Shown here: one piece after another, positions 1-12,041 of the stretch
How the letters are laid out: each line of letters starts with the position of its first letter
Position numbering within the stretch: the first letter of the stretch is position 1
Assembly (NCBI GenBank): GCA_947474435.1
Contig: CANJII010000003.1
Span: 62,001-126,000 of the forward strand
DNA length: 64,000 nt
Direction of reading: 5' to 3'
Source of the DNA: Chitinophagaceae bacterium
GTDB taxonomy: Bacteria > Bacteroidota > Bacteroidia > Chitinophagales > UBA10324
Notes under the pieces: generated by a model
Told to the model about the DNA's origin: nothing
Database searches by the model: none
The model's input: only the letters and a program-made list of their open reading frames with translations
Translations under genes and position numbers: made by a program

Positions 1-394
1 ATTTCAAATCAGTAAAACCATAATTTAAAACAGCAGTCATAGCTTCCTGCATAATTCCCTTCTGATGAAAATCTGCATGAAGCATGTATCCTATTTCGCT
101 TCGTTCGTTTTCCAATTGTAATTTCCAGAAGCAAATTGTTCCGAGCAATCTTGAATCACCTTTCAATGTAATTCCCCAATTGATTCCTTCATTTTTTATC
201 CTATTGTCTTCAAAAACCTGAATCAGTTTTTCGGCATCTTCAATTGTTTGCGCTCTGGGTCGATCAAGGTATTTCATCATTCGCTCATCAGACCGGAGAA
301 TGAATAAATCCTTTGCATCACTCAATTCAATTTTCCGCAATAGCAATCGCTCATTAGTAATTGTTGGGAATGGATTAAAGTTTGGAGTTAACAT
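1..394 (-). CDS. GNAT-family N-acetyltransferase (RimJ/RimL-like), 3' end truncated by window edge
   Basis: Reverse-strand reading from ATG at 394 gives MLTPNFNPFPTITNERLLLRKIELSDAKDLFILRSDERMMKYLDRPRAQTIEDAEKLI..., open to position 1; typical GNAT start. Confidence 0.82.
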   Translation of the reverse strand, partial: MLTPNFNPFPTITNERLLLRKIELSDAKDLFILRSDERMMKYLDRPRAQTIEDAEKLIQVFEDNRIKNEGINWGITLKGDSRLLGTICFWKLQLENERSEIGYMLHADFHQKGIMQEAMTAVLNYGFTDLK

Positions 395-418
395 TATTCT
401 TACAAGCTATTAAACCAC

Positions 419-790
419 TTAGCTCTTCTTTAAAAAATCCATTGATCTTCTTCGCAGCCAGATTGAAACATAGGCAATGGTTCCTGCTGCATCAAATATG
501 ATGTCGAGCCATTCAAAATGTCGAGTGGTTGTATACTCATTCTGAATAATTTCAATTGCAGTTCCGAATAAAACACAAATGAAGAAAACAATAACAGATT
601 TTAAAATGAATGAATTACCCGACTTCCAGGAATAAAAAATCAAGAGCGCAAGTATGAAATAAAAAAATAAATGAATCCATTTGTCAACAAACAACAAATG
701 AAATAAATCATAATCCGGAAGATCGTTCGCGGGCATCAGCGAGAGATAGGAAATTATCCCTGCCCATATCAAAGGAAACAGCCAGCGCAT
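419..790 (-). CDS. VanZ-like family membrane protein
   Basis: ORF 123 aa, multiple TM segments, 'LMPANDLPDYDLFHLLFVDKWIHLFFYFIL...EIIQ' VanZ-like pattern; next to gcvH. Confidence 0.75.
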   Translation of the reverse strand: MRWLFPLIWAGIISYLSLMPANDLPDYDLFHLLFVDKWIHLFFYFILALLIFYSWKSGNSFILKSVIVFFICVLFGTAIEIIQNEYTTTRHFEWLDIIFDAAGTIAYVSIWLRRRSMDFLKKS

Positions 791-803
791 TTGGTTTTTA
801 AAA

Positions 804-1184
804 TTAATGACCTACTAATGCAGCATATGCAGCGGCATCCATCAACTGATTGGCGTCAGCAGGATTACTCATTTTAACTTTCACCATCCAGCCTCTTGCA
901 TATGCATCTTGATTAACTAATTCAGGATTGGCGTTTAAGTCAGCATTGAGTTCGAGTATTGTTCCGGCAACGGGAAGAAATAAATCGCTTACAGTTTTTA
1001 CTGCTTCTACAGTTCCAAAAACTTCTTCGGCCTTCAAAGTTTTTCCTATAGTGTTTACATCCACATAAACAATATCACCCAATTCGCTTTGTGCGAAATC
1101 GGTGATGCCAATTACTGCTGTGTCGCCTTCCACACGAACCCATTCGTGATCTTTAGTGTAACGGAGATTGTCAGGAAAATTCAT
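804..1184 (-). CDS. gcvH: Glycine cleavage system H protein
   Basis: 126 aa; [35 protein letters not shown]...[18 protein letters not shown], classic lipoyl-domain H protein. Confidence 0.97.
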   Translation of the reverse strand: MNFPDNLRYTKDHEWVRVEGDTAVIGITDFAQSELGDIVYVDVNTIGKTLKAEEVFGTVEAVKTVSDLFLPVAGTILELNADLNANPELVNQDAYARGWMVKVKMSNPADANQLMDAAAYAALVGH

Positions 1185-1264
1185 TGAATAAATTTTTTGA
1201 GGGCGGAAAAATAATATCTGAATGCGGAAACTCTAATGAGAAATTATTTTAACTTTTTTACCAA

Positions 1265-1303
1265 TTAAAAAAAGAGCACATCATTTAAGAGAATGTGCTC
1301 TTT
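1265..1303 (-). terminator. Rho-independent-type terminator downstream of sprA
   Basis: AAAGAGCACAT (1271-1281) / ATGTGCTCTTT (1293-1303), followed on the minus strand by a T-run. Confidence 0.75.
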
Positions 1304-1319
1304 GTGTATTGTTTTAAAA

Positions 1320-4300
1320 TTATTGTGCAAGCGTAAATCGAATTGTTACACCTGCATTGGTATATCGAATAGGATATGATGCTGATGTGGCTGGTATGCT
1401 GTATCTTTTATCAACAAACAAACGAATGTTTAACCGGCTGCTTACCATGTATTCAGCTGATGGCGCAATGCTGATGGTTTTCATTCCCTGAGTTGGTGTG
1501 CTTACCGCCTGATCTAATTTGTAGTTTGTTGTTATGTTGTTTGAAACAGAAACATCGCACTTCAGATTCAAATCATTTTTCAATCGTTTTTTCTTCCCTT
1601 TAATTTTAAAAGGGATTGGTGCATTTTTCCATTTGTAACCAAGACCAATAGTAATTTCAGATGTGCGCGATTCCACCAATTGATAATCGAGAAAACTCAT
1701 TTGTAGATTTCTTCCTTTTTTATATTCAAACTTTGTGCTCAGGTTATTTTTCCATTGTGCATCAACTCCAATTAAAGGAGAAAACTGTTCGGTTATGCCT
1801 ATACTTGGAATATCGTAATAGCTGATGAAGTTTCCGGAAACAGAATCAATTTGACTTGGAATATTTATTCCATTTTTATTTTCACCATTAAAATCAAGAG
1901 CAGAGCTGAATGAATTTATGGTAAGTGTTGAAGTATAACCGTGAGAAATATTCAGTGAGTTCCAGATTTTATGAGCCCATTTCATTTTTGTTAAACCATT
2001 GTAAGTTATTCGCCAGTTAGGAGCCGGGATACCTTTGAAGTATTGATACAACCCAACAGAATTCACATCTTTTCCGGCATATGCTGCAAGGAATGATGGG
2101 ATTAATACATCCTGAGAATATGGACCATAACCATAAGCATAATTCGGATTGTTTGATTCACCGGTTGTATCAGAAGGATTAACAAAGATTCCTTGTGAAT
2201 TGGAATTGTTTAACTGTAGGCGACCAGAAACAGTTTGGCGATAAGCCTCAAACAAATCGAATGTTGGTGACTTTCCATTGGTATCAGGTTTTTGAAATGC
2301 AGTATTCCATGCAATGAAAGAAACAGTGTACTGGCCAAAAGCCTGTTGGTTTAAATGCTGGTAACCAAAATCAGTATTCTTGAAAAATTCAGTTGTGTTG
2401 TATGAATAATTTTTCATGAAGTTGATATCTACATTCACATCTTTCAGGGGTTCAAACTGTGCGCGTGCCGTTATGTTTCGGCTGAAGTTTTGAATGAACT
2501 GATAATTCATTGCAGTATCATTTGTAATCCATCCTTTGTTTGCTGCATCGTTCAACCAATTGGTATCAGGCTGCATTCCGAAAACAAAATCCCAACCGGG
2601 AGCAGTCTTTTTTAAATCCTGTCCGAAATTTTTCGCCTTATAAATAAAGCCCGGAAGTGTGGTACCCTTTGTTTGAGTATAAGTAAAAGTGATTTTCTTT
2701 AAACTGATAATCGGACGAATAATAAATGATAAGCCTCCTTTTGCTGTTGGCTGATTATTTTTCTTTTGATCCTTTGTGACTACTTTGTTGTCTTTATCAT
2801 CTTTCCCATCCTTATCACCACTTTTCTGCTGGGTTTGTGATGAGGTGTTCGTGTTATAAGGTTTCAGAAATTTCCACTTATTATAAAGATTTCTGAAGTT
2901 CAGATCACTGTTAAAATTGATGTTCTGGTCGTTGTTTAATTTATTGCCAAGCGGGTTTTCTTTCAACCTGATTTTTTCAAAGGCAGTTCCTTTGCCGGTG
3001 GTATCACTGACTAATGGCATGGCTTCCCATTCGTATTGAGCACCATACTTTACAGTTCCTGTTATCCAGTCTAAAATCGGAATTTTATTTATCGGCAGGG
3101 TATAAGCAAGATTTGCAGAATGATTGTAATGAGTGGTGCGCCCGAAATTTTTAATGTTGTTCATGACCGAATCTTTTTCAAGTTTGGTATCAATACGACC
3201 AGTGTCTTCATCAATTCTGGTATTTGTTATTGCATTAAAATCAAGATTCAGTGATTTAGCCAATTCGAATTTCACACCGTAAAATCTATCCCATGTCCAG
3301 AACTTATTATAAGTCGGATCGGCCGGTGGAGATAGCGGATCGGTTTCACGCATGCGCGATTGACCGTACTGTCGGTCCATTACATTCCGGAATGAAATGT
3401 TAGTAGGTAAGAAATTGAAATTGATATCACGAACAGCTTTCAGGTATTTTGGTTTTGTTCCAATCAGTTTATTGAATGGTGAAATGAATTTTGATTTTCC
3501 GGGATACACATAACCTAACTCACCATGATATTTTTTTATCAGATCACTTTCAATAATCGGATTGTGCTTAAAAGTTTGCGTATATGCATAAGTAGCATTC
3601 CAGTTTTCGATTCCATAAATGTGTGGCTTAGCACTTTTGTTGGTGTTCATGCGGCGCACATTTGTAAAATTCAAACTCTTGATGCTGGTGAAATCCTGGG
3701 CAACACTTCTTAGGGAATCGCGTTCTTTCGAACTGTAATTCGGATTATTCAATTTATCTTTCAATAAAACATCCAATTCATATGGATCATATTTCGGATT
3801 ACTCATAGAGTTAGAAATGCCGAGATACATCGGAAGCTGAAGTCCAATACTCTTTGGTAAAAATTTTCCGAGTTGAAAGGTTCCGGAAGCGTCGTACTGA
3901 AAGAAATTATCTTTAAATCGTTCGTTTAATTTTTGTTCCAATTGACCGAAACCTATAGAGTGCATGGTTCCGCTTAATGAAATGTTTCCAAGGTCGGCGA
4001 GTTTCACATCTACCCTTCCGAGAGCTGCATAACCACCCTCTTCGTCGAAACCGCTTAATCGTAATTCGTTGAACCAAAGTTCTGCACACTTTGAAGTTCC
4101 ATCATCGGCATCGCCAAGCGGATATCCACTGCTTTGTTTTGGATTACGAATACCAAGCATGGCAACTTTTGCCAATCCTAAATCCGGATTTCCGACAATT
4201 GTAATTCTATCTCCATTTGATAACACAATAGAGAAGGGAGAACTGAAAGATGCGCCAGCAGCATCTCTAGCTTGTTTAATATCAGTTAGGTCAGTCAGTT

Positions 4301-7300
4301 TTATTTCAAAGTTGTTTGCAGTTGGCCACACATTAACGCCGGTGCTGTCATAAAAAACAGAAGGAGTTAAAGGTTTTTCATATTCATAATAATTGCCAAC
4401 GAAGTCGGAACCTAAGCGCATAAAAGCAGTAAGGTCGCCGTAATTAAAAGTGTATCCGTTACCAGCATTCTCAGCATGCACAAACATTTTCAATACTTTA
4501 AATGTTCGTAAATCAAGATTCAGGCTTTTATAAACCGCTCTTGAATCACCATCCTGAAGATTACACGCTTGTATACTCAATGACTGCTCATTTTGTAAAA
4601 GTGTTTGTACCGAACCGAGCTGTTGTTCGCGTTGAATTCCCGGGGGCATTACATAATTAATCGGAGTCCGTTGTGAATTTTCTTCCAATGAAACAGAGCC
4701 CACATTAAAATAGGTTGACCCGTTATTATCATCCGGAATATACTCACCTGGTGTTTGCATGCTGAACTGGTACTTGCGCCATTGATTGCGCACGAACTCA
4801 AGTTTAGCAAAGCGCAGCGTTACTGCTGTATCAAAACCTGCCATATAAATTCTGATGAATCGTATAGATTTAAAATCCTGAATGCCCCCGACTTTTTTAT
4901 AGTATTCTTCAATTGGAATTTTTACCTGAATCCATGTTTCATCGCCGATTATTTGATTGTTACAACTAATATCTTTTGCTGTTACAATATCGGTAATGTA
5001 ATTGTTGCCGGTAGTTCCTAAATCATTTGGGTTCAGCGAAACTTTATATTCAAAATATTCTTCCGTTTCACTTAAGGTATTATCACGATTCAAATCTTCC
5101 GATTCAGGAATATTTGTGGCTGCATCAGAAACCGGATCACCAGGTTGAGAGATTGGCGAATTGCCATCAGGATTATTATATTTTTTATACCGGTTAAGAA
5201 TTCCCGGTTCATTGTTATTAAAATTCTGGCTTAAATAATATTCGTAATTATCTCCGGCCGGATCAGCCAAAGCAGCTAAGTAGTATGGTGAATTTATTCC
5301 ATAGTTCAGTGCAATTTGTGCAAGATATGCAGAATCAAATTTTACTTCAGTCATGGTATTTGCGCCAGGATTTAACGGAGCACCAACACCATCATATCCA
5401 ACATCCTGAAATTGCCTTGCTGCTTCGTTATTATCAAATGAATTTGTCGGAGGAATGTTTACCGGAATGATGGACCAGTTAGAGGTATCTAAATTTGCAT
5501 TTGCTGGGTCTCCGTCGGGAGGCAAACCGTTTTCAGTAAATAAGCGACCATCCTTTAAAATGTCTTCCGAAATATTTCCAAGGTCAACATAAATATTTCC
5601 GTACTTATTTCCACCATAACCTTCAATATACGGATCAAGAACCCAGAATTGTATGTACTCAATATTGGCTTGTTCAAAGTCATTGTAATCAATGCTGCGC
5701 ATAATACCGGCCCAGTTTTTATCCGGATTTTTCAGGTGTATTCTTCCTAAATCATCCACCCCGTTAAATGTGTTTGCATCTGCCTGAAAATTATATGGGC
5801 CTTTTACATTGGGCTCAAAATTCAAATCAAAGGTTGGAAGATTACTTGCTATAGGGTTATTGTTTTGTTTGTTTGGAAACAATTCTTTTTCTATAATTTC
5901 TCTGGTGTAAAATGAACATTGTTCATCAGAATTTCCTGAAATACCTGCCGGAGTAGAAGAAAGGTCTCTGAGAAATAAAGGATCAATTGCATACCACGAA
6001 AGTTTGGCGCGGTGAATTCCGTAAATGAGATTGTTTATTGAATCTGCCTCCTGAAACAATCCGGTTGAAGATCTTGACGGAGTACTTGCAAGAACCCAGC
6101 TGCTGTAAGGAAATTTTAAATCGTAAGTGCTTTGTGTTCCTTCAAAATCATCAATGTAAACCTGTCCGGCATCTCCTTTTCCAATGGCTTTACTGTGACC
6201 GGGATCCAGTCGGGCAACTTCACCGCTAATTGTTATTGTTGATTTTTCTTTCGTATCAAGTAACGGAAGTTTATCAACCAGGCGAGTGATAAAACCTGAT
6301 TCGGTTTGCCAGCTTCCGTCTAAACCGTAAATGGCATTACTGATTGGGTCATCACCAACCTGAAGTTTTCTTGTATAAGGTCTTTCTGATAAATGAAGAT
6401 AGGTTCCACCTAATTTAAAATGATCGTTTATGTAGTAATCTGCGCGTGTGCCAAATAAAGTTTTTGTAGTGAATCCGAATGTTGCATTGTTTTCAAACGA
6501 AACATTTATTGGAGCCCCTGAATTCATAATTCCCTGATTGATAATTTTCAATCTTCCTAAATTATAATCGACTGTGTAATCTACATTTTCCTGCAATACT
6601 TGCCCGCCGGCAGTAACTTTAACAGAGCCTTGTGGTATGTTGAATGCACCAAGAGAAATATCAGAAGAAGAAGAACCTTTGTACGAACCTTTAATCGTGT
6701 ACCTGTCAAACTCCGGAAACTGCAGTGCAATGGTTTTTGTGGAATCATACAACACCTGATAAACATATTTTGAAGCTACATTCGGATCGGTAAATTTTGA
6801 GGCCAAATCTTTTCCAAAGGGTTCTAACACGGGAAAAATAACTTTTCCGTTATTTGGATTGATGGTTAAACCCGGAATAAAATCAAACATACCATCGGGT
6901 TGCGGATCCTGATTGTTATTCAGACGATCTAACCCAAGCAAACGAATGAGGGGAATGCTGTTTACATTACCGGCAGGAATAAATCTTCTTGAACCACCTG
7001 CAGGGTCTAAGTAATAAACATCTAATCTGAAATCAGAAGGATTCACCTGATATGCTCCCAATGAATACACATTCTTCATCATCAGTTTCCAGATCGGAAG
7101 TTTCGGGCGAACTGAGGTACTCTTCAGCATTTTTAAAAACAAAACATTAGGCTGATCGGCATTGGTTGGAAGGTCTTCGGCAAATTCACCTACCTGGTAA
7201 ACTTTTCCATTGTAGGTATATTGATAAGCAACAGCGAGTATATCATCCGGATTCAATTGCTGATTTAACAAAATAAATCCAAGTTGTGGTTGCAAAGTAT

Positions 7301-8663
7301 ATTCAGTTGATGATAGCTGGCGTGCATAGGTTTTTTCAAAATCCTGAACTGGCTGCAATAAAAAATTTCCGCCTGTTAATTCCTGAATGGTTGAACTGAG
7401 TGAACGGACATTTTGATTTTGTGATAATTTATAATACAAATCGTTAGAGGCGGCCTGTGAGGGAAATTTATTCATGGAAGAACCTGCCGGTAAAGCTCCG
7501 TTTGTATAGGGAAGAATCTGCGGACTGTATGGTTGATTTTCTCCTAAATCCTGAAAGGCAACAATATCACGAGTCATTGTAGTTGCACCGTTTTTATTGG
7601 TGACCCAAACCTGAATTTTATTGATCTGCGCACCAGTGTTCAACACAGGAATCTGCGCCATGTTTTTGTTGTAATTATCACGGAAAAACTGAGCGAGAAA
7701 ATAGTTTCTGTTTTCATCATACTGGTCAGCATTTACTTCAAAGGTTTGAGTTTGTGCGCCACCTTGAATGGTTATGCTTTGTGCCTGTGATTTTTGTTGT
7801 GAGATAACCGTGGTCAACATCAACCGACCGAATTGCAATTGTGTTTTTAAACCGAACAAACTCTGACTGCCTTGAATTAAAGTAGTGTTCAATGGAAGGC
7901 TCACATTTCCTGCTTCAATCTTTTTAATAATTTCATCCTGGTAGCCGGTGTATTCGAGCTTCACCTGATTTTCAAAATCGAATGAACTTTGTGTGTTGTA
8001 GTTGGTGGTGAGTTTTAATTTATCGCCGATTTTTCCAACCACATTCATTTGAATATTCATATCGAATTGAAAACCTCCTTGCTTGCGTTGTTGTTCAGTC
8101 AATGTTGGGTTCTGAATATTCTGACGGTTGTAACCGAATGTTAAATCAATGTTTCCATTGGGGCGAATGTCAACTGCGGTTCCGCCGAATAATCTATCCG
8201 CTAACTGGCCACCAACATTTACTTTCGGAATTAATCCTTTGTGGGTGAGCAGCGAATTTGAATTACTGAGTTGTTCGAAATTTTCTTTTTGTGTTTTATC
8301 GTATTCATATTTTAAAAACTCTTCGAAACTCATGTAGGTCGGGTTGCGATAAAACTGATTACCGATTGTTTCAGTTAAAATGTATTGATTGGTTTCGGGA
8401 TCATACTCTACAGTTTGTTGAATGTTGGATGGATCAGTTAAATCCATTGGATTATTATTCTGATCATTTGCACTTCCGTCATTATCCTGAATGGGATAGG
8501 GTAAATCAATTTCAGGTGGCGTATCAATTGCAGCAGTAGAATTTGCAGTATTATTACTTGTGTTGTTGAATTTATTCAATTCATTTTTTCCTATTGCTGA
8601 TAATACAGTGAGCACCGCAAATGCAGATACAATGATGAATGCGGGATTAAAATTGCGTTTCAA
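1320..8663 (-). CDS. sprA: Cell surface protein SprA/Sov family (T9SS outer-membrane translocon)
   Basis: 2447 aa beta-rich protein matching the SprA family by size, N-terminal features and neighbours ruvA/maeB/gcvH. Confidence 0.93.
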   Translation of the reverse strand: MKRNFNPAFIIVSAFAVLTVLSAIGKNELNKFNNTSNNTANSTAAIDTPPEIDLPYPIQDNDGSANDQNNNPMDLTDPSNIQQTVEYDPETNQYILTETIGNQFYRNPTYMSFEEFLKYEYDKTQKENFEQLSNSNSLLTHKGLIPKVNVGGQLADRLFGGTAVDIRPNGNIDLTFGYNRQNIQNPTLTEQQRKQGGFQFDMNIQMNVVGKIGDKLKLTTNYNTQSSFDFENQVKLEYTGYQDEIIKKIEAGNVSLPLNTTLIQGSQSLFGLKTQLQFGRLMLTTVISQQKSQAQSITIQGGAQTQTFEVNADQYDENRNYFLAQFFRDNYNKNMAQIPVLNTGAQINKIQVWVTNKNGATTMTRDIVAFQDLGENQPYSPQILPYTNGALPAGSSMNKFPSQAASNDLYYKLSQNQNVRSLSSTIQELTGGNFLLQPVQDFEKTYARQLSSTEYTLQPQLGFILLNQQLNPDDILAVAYQYTYNGKVYQVGEFAEDLPTNADQPNVLFLKMLKSTSVRPKLPIWKLMMKNVYSLGAYQVNPSDFRLDVYYLDPAGGSRRFIPAGNVNSIPLIRLLGLDRLNNNQDPQPDGMFDFIPGLTINPNNGKVIFPVLEPFGKDLASKFTDPNVASKYVYQVLYDSTKTIALQFPEFDRYTIKGSYKGSSSSDISLGAFNIPQGSVKVTAGGQVLQENVDYTVDYNLGRLKIINQGIMNSGAPINVSFENNATFGFTTKTLFGTRADYYINDHFKLGGTYLHLSERPYTRKLQVGDDPISNAIYGLDGSWQTESGFITRLVDKLPLLDTKEKSTITISGEVARLDPGHSKAIGKGDAGQVYIDDFEGTQSTYDLKFPYSSWVLASTPSRSSTGLFQEADSINNLIYGIHRAKLSWYAIDPLFLRDLSSTPAGISGNSDEQCSFYTREIIEKELFPNKQNNNPIASNLPTFDLNFEPNVKGPYNFQADANTFNGVDDLGRIHLKNPDKNWAGIMRSIDYNDFEQANIEYIQFWVLDPYIEGYGGNKYGNIYVDLGNISEDILKDGRLFTENGLPPDGDPANANLDTSNWSIIPVNIPPTNSFDNNEAARQFQDVGYDGVGAPLNPGANTMTEVKFDSAYLAQIALNYGINSPYYLAALADPAGDNYEYYLSQNFNNNEPGILNRYKKYNNPDGNSPISQPGDPVSDAATNIPESEDLNRDNTLSETEEYFEYKVSLNPNDLGTTGNNYITDIVTAKDISCNNQIIGDETWIQVKIPIEEYYKKVGGIQDFKSIRFIRIYMAGFDTAVTLRFAKLEFVRNQWRKYQFSMQTPGEYIPDDNNGSTYFNVGSVSLEENSQRTPINYVMPPGIQREQQLGSVQTLLQNEQSLSIQACNLQDGDSRAVYKSLNLDLRTFKVLKMFVHAENAGNGYTFNYGDLTAFMRLGSDFVGNYYEYEKPLTPSVFYDSTGVNVWPTANNFEIKLTDLTDIKQARDAAGASFSSPFSIVLSNGDRITIVGNPDLGLAKVAMLGIRNPKQSSGYPLGDADDGTSKCAELWFNELRLSGFDEEGGYAALGRVDVKLADLGNISLSGTMHSIGFGQLEQKLNERFKDNFFQYDASGTFQLGKFLPKSIGLQLPMYLGISNSMSNPKYDPYELDVLLKDKLNNPNYSSKERDSLRSVAQDFTSIKSLNFTNVRRMNTNKSAKPHIYGIENWNATYAYTQTFKHNPIIESDLIKKYHGELGYVYPGKSKFISPFNKLIGTKPKYLKAVRDINFNFLPTNISFRNVMDRQYGQSRMRETDPLSPPADPTYNKFWTWDRFYGVKFELAKSLNLDFNAITNTRIDEDTGRIDTKLEKDSVMNNIKNFGRTTHYNHSANLAYTLPINKIPILDWITGTVKYGAQYEWEAMPLVSDTTGKGTAFEKIRLKENPLGNKLNNDQNINFNSDLNFRNLYNKWKFLKPYNTNTSSQTQQKSGDKDGKDDKDNKVVTKDQKKNNQPTAKGGLSFIIRPIISLKKITFTYTQTKGTTLPGFIYKAKNFGQDLKKTAPGWDFVFGMQPDTNWLNDAANKGWITNDTAMNYQFIQNFSRNITARAQFEPLKDVNVDINFMKNYSYNTTEFFKNTDFGYQHLNQQAFGQYTVSFIAWNTAFQKPDTNGKSPTFDLFEAYRQTVSGRLQLNNSNSQGIFVNPSDTTGESNNPNYAYGYGPYSQDVLIPSFLAAYAGKDVNSVGLYQYFKGIPAPNWRITYNGLTKMKWAHKIWNSLNISHGYTSTLTINSFSSALDFNGENKNGINIPSQIDSVSGNFISYYDIPSIGITEQFSPLIGVDAQWKNNLSTKFEYKKGRNLQMSFLDYQLVESRTSEITIGLGYKWKNAPIPFKIKGKKKRLKNDLNLKCDVSVSNNITTNYKLDQAVSTPTQGMKTISIAPSAEYMVSSRLNIRLFVDKRYSIPATSASYPIRYTNAGVTIRFTLAQ

Positions 8664-8749
8664 ATTCGCGTAAGTTTATTCTGCTAAAAAATTAAAATCT
8701 TCCTCTGAAAATAGATGAAGGCTAAAATAGCCCGCACCCTTATCGCTTA

Positions 8750-9343
8750 TCAAATTGTTTTCAACACTTGTTTGATAATGTCCTCCACTGTCATAGACGG
8801 ATTGGAAGCCACTGCGCGCTGCACTGCTTGCTCGGCAGGTGCTCGTGAGAAACCCAACATGATGAGTGCGCTTAACGCTTCGTCATTCACTTTATTATGC
8901 GATGTAAATCCATCGGCCTTGGTTGCCACTTTTGCTACCTTATCTTTTAACTCTAAAATAATTCGCTTTGCGGTTTTTGGGCCGATGCCTTTAATGCGCT
9001 CGAATGCGTGAGCGTTCTCAGTTAAAATAGCGTTGCGCAAATCGTTTGGTGATAATGCTGACAACACCATGCGAACAGTGGATGCACCCACTCCTGAAAT
9101 ATTTAATAACTCGGTAAACATGCTTCGCTCCTCTTCTTCAGCAAAACCATACAACGAAACTATCAATGGACTTTGTGTTCCGCCGGTGATGTGTAAGTAG
9201 GTATGTAATTTTCCGGAATCATCGTGCTGAATTTTACTCCAGGTGTTCATCGATATATTTACATGGTAACCCACGCCCCCGTTTTCAATAATTATATGCG
9301 TGGGACTTTTGAAAGAAAATTTTCCCTGTAAGTATGAAATCAT
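8750..9343 (-). CDS. ruvA: Holliday junction branch migration protein RuvA
   Basis: [30 protein letters not shown]...[19 protein letters not shown]...[20 protein letters not shown]. Confidence 0.96.
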   Translation of the reverse strand: MISYLQGKFSFKSPTHIIIENGGVGYHVNISMNTWSKIQHDDSGKLHTYLHITGGTQSPLIVSLYGFAEEEERSMFTELLNISGVGASTVRMVLSALSPNDLRNAILTENAHAFERIKGIGPKTAKRIILELKDKVAKVATKADGFTSHNKVNDEALSALIMLGFSRAPAEQAVQRAVASNPSMTVEDIIKQVLKTI

Positions 9344-11703
9344 TTGCGTCCGCTTTTTACCTGTGCATCTACCACTGCAATGTTCACCATGTTTACTATT
9401 TCGCGCACGCTGCTGCCGAGTTGTAGAATGTGAACAGGCCGTTTTAATCCCAATAAAATTGGCCCGATGGTATCGGCTAATCCTAATTCCTGTATGAGTT
9501 TGTAAGCAATGTTTCCGGAGGCAAGGTTTGGAAAGATGAGTGTGTTGGCTCCACCATTTACTAATTCAGAGAATGGATAATTATCGCGCAACAAATCACG
9601 ATGCAAGGCAAAGTTCGCCTGCATTTCACCGTCCACTATTAAGCCGGGATAGCGTTGTTTTAAAATTTGAACTGCCTTGCTTACTCTTTCAGGCTCTTCG
9701 CCGGCGGTGCTTCCGAAATTGGAATAGGAAAGCATGGCCACCCTTGGTTGCACATTAAATTGCTGAACGGCTTTTGCTGTTACAGCTGTTATCTCCACTA
9801 AATCTTCGGCGGTCGGGTTTACATTCACTGTGGTATCGGCAAAAAATAACGGGCCGCGCTTGGTGAGCATAATGTACATACCGGCAACTTTACTTACTCC
9901 TTCTTCGGTTCCGATAATTTGTAAGGCAGGTTTTATTGTTTGCGCATAGTTACGGGTGAGTCCGCTGATGAGCGCATCTGCTTCACCCAACTCCACCATC
10001 ATTGCACCAAAATAATTCCGCTCGTACATGAGCTTCTTCGATTCGTACAATGTAACTCCTCTTCTTTTTCTTTTATCGAAAAGAATGGCTGCATACTCGT
10101 GGCGCTTGATATCCATTTCGTGCGAGCGAGGATCAACAATCAGGCAATCGCCAAGGTCTAATCCGTTTTCGGCAATGATGCTTTGAATTTTTTCTTTATC
10201 GCCGAGTAGAATTGGTTTTGCCACTCCTTCGTCGCGAACAATTTGTGCGGCCTTCAGAATTTTATAAGTATCGGCTTCGGCAAACACCACGCGTTTCGGA
10301 TTTCGTTTTGCTTTGTTGGTGATTACGCGCATCACATTATCATCGCGACCTAACCGTTTTGATAATTCATTTTCATACGCTTCCCAATCTGTAATAATGT
10401 GTTTCGCCACACCTGATTGAATGGCAGCTTTTGCAACAGCCGGGGAAACAGTAGTGAGCAATCGCGGGTCAATTGGTTTTGGAATGATGTATTCTTTTCC
10501 GAATGAAATATTTTTTTCGTTGTAAGCAAGGTTCACTAAATCGGGAACAGGTTTTTTTGCTAACTCTGCCAAAGCCTTAACGGCAGCCAGTTTCATGGCT
10601 TCGTTAATTTCTGTGGCACGAACATCCAGCGCGCCGCGAAAGATGAATGGAAAGCCTAAAACATTATTTACCTGGTTGGGATAATCGCTTCGGCCGGTTG
10701 CCATAATAATATCGTTGCGCGATGCAATGGCTAACTCATAACTTATTTCAGGATCGGGATTGGCCAATGCAAATACAATTGGTGTATCGGCCATTGACTG
10801 AATATGCTTTTGCGATAAAATATTTCCTTTCGATAAACCAAGAAATACATCGGCATCCTTCATGGCTTCTTCAAGGGTGAAAATATTTCTTGCAGTTGCG
10901 AATTGTTTTTTTGTTCCATCTAATCCTTCACGGTCGGCGCGGATAACTCCGTTGCTATCCACCATCACAATGTTTTCGCACAATACACCAAGTGCGACAT
11001 ATAACTTTGCGCAACTGATGGCTGATGCACCTGCACCATTCACTACCAATTTTATTTTATCAATTTTTTTATCTGCAACTTCCAAGGCATTTAACAATGC
11101 GGCTCCTGAAATAATTGCAGTTCCGTGCTGATCATCGTGCATCACCGGAATTTTCATTTCCGCTTTCAGTCGCGCTTCTATTTCAAAACACTCGGGTGCT
11201 TTTATATCTTCTAAATTAATTCCACCAAAAGTTGGCTCGAGTACTTTAACTGCTGCAACAAATTCATCGACATTTTTAGTATTTATTTCTATATCGAATA
11301 CATCTATGTCAGCAAAAATTTTGAAGAGCAATCCTTTTCCTTCCATCACCGGCTTTGATGCTTCAGGTCCAATGTCACCGAGACCAAGCACCGCGGTTCC
11401 GTTGGTTATTACACCAACTAAATTTCCTTTCGCTGTGTATTTATAGACATTCTCAACATCACGCGCAATTTCCAAACAGGGTACAGCCACTCCGGGTGAA
11501 TAAGCGAGTGCTAAATCGCGTTGTGTTTTTGTTTCCTTGGTTGGAACAACTTCAATTTTTCCGGGGCGGCCCTTCATGTGATATTCGAGAGCGTCTTCGT
11601 TGCTCACTTTGTTTTTTGAAGGAGTTTCAGATTTATGATCTTCTTCCGTTGCCGGAATATTTTTTTTCTTTTTTCCTGCGGTCGTCACTGGTTCAGTACT
11701 CAT
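9340..11703 (-). CDS. maeB: NADP-dependent malic enzyme with C-terminal phosphotransacetylase-like domain
   Basis: 787 aa; malic enzyme motifs ([35 protein letters not shown]) plus PTA-like C-terminal half; 4-nt overlap with ruvA. Confidence 0.95.
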   Translation of the reverse strand: MSTEPVTTAGKKKKNIPATEEDHKSETPSKNKVSNEDALEYHMKGRPGKIEVVPTKETKTQRDLALAYSPGVAVPCLEIARDVENVYKYTAKGNLVGVITNGTAVLGLGDIGPEASKPVMEGKGLLFKIFADIDVFDIEINTKNVDEFVAAVKVLEPTFGGINLEDIKAPECFEIEARLKAEMKIPVMHDDQHGTAIISGAALLNALEVADKKIDKIKLVVNGAGASAISCAKLYVALGVLCENIVMVDSNGVIRADREGLDGTKKQFATARNIFTLEEAMKDADVFLGLSKGNILSQKHIQSMADTPIVFALANPDPEISYELAIASRNDIIMATGRSDYPNQVNNVLGFPFIFRGALDVRATEINEAMKLAAVKALAELAKKPVPDLVNLAYNEKNISFGKEYIIPKPIDPRLLTTVSPAVAKAAIQSGVAKHIITDWEAYENELSKRLGRDDNVMRVITNKAKRNPKRVVFAEADTYKILKAAQIVRDEGVAKPILLGDKEKIQSIIAENGLDLGDCLIVDPRSHEMDIKRHEYAAILFDKRKRRGVTLYESKKLMYERNYFGAMMVELGEADALISGLTRNYAQTIKPALQIIGTEEGVSKVAGMYIMLTKRGPLFFADTTVNVNPTAEDLVEITAVTAKAVQQFNVQPRVAMLSYSNFGSTAGEEPERVSKAVQILKQRYPGLIVDGEMQANFALHRDLLRDNYPFSELVNGGANTLIFPNLASGNIAYKLIQELGLADTIGPILLGLKRPVHILQLGSSVREIVNMVNIAVVDAQVKSGRK

Positions 11704-11987
11704 GATTGGTTTGCTGTATGTTTTGCGGTTCGCTAAAATAATTATTTAGTAATTAATTATTTTTTACTGTCACAGCTCTTTAGCAGTTAAAATTCCAGAG
11801 AATTAATTGAATAGAACTTTTTAAAGCAAAAGAAGTTGTGATTGATTGGTCAAATGTAATTTTTTTGACTTTGTATAAACGATTGATTGAATAAAAATGT
11901 ATTGTGTAATTATTTATTCTGAGTGATTCAGAAATGCATTCATAAAAATTAATTCGCTGTTAATAATTGCGTGTGTATGTAAAACAC

Positions 11988-12025
11988 AAATTGCTTTCAC
12001 GCATTAAGTGCATCATTACATTTGC
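11988..12025 (+). promoter_or_regulatory. Bacteroidota-type sigma promoter (TTTG-like ... TANNTTTG)
   Basis: ATTG-N23-TACATTTG just upstream of the preferred ATG at 12042. Confidence 0.4.
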
Positions 12026-12041
12026 AAAAAAATTATTTGTT

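Noticed and set aside
3525-8539. Plus-strand ORFs of 61-94 aa across sprA (e.g. 3525-3713, 4069-4353, 4755-5021, 8291-8539)
   Set aside because: Antisense or shadow frames of the clearly coding minus-strand sprA; no recognisable domains or starts
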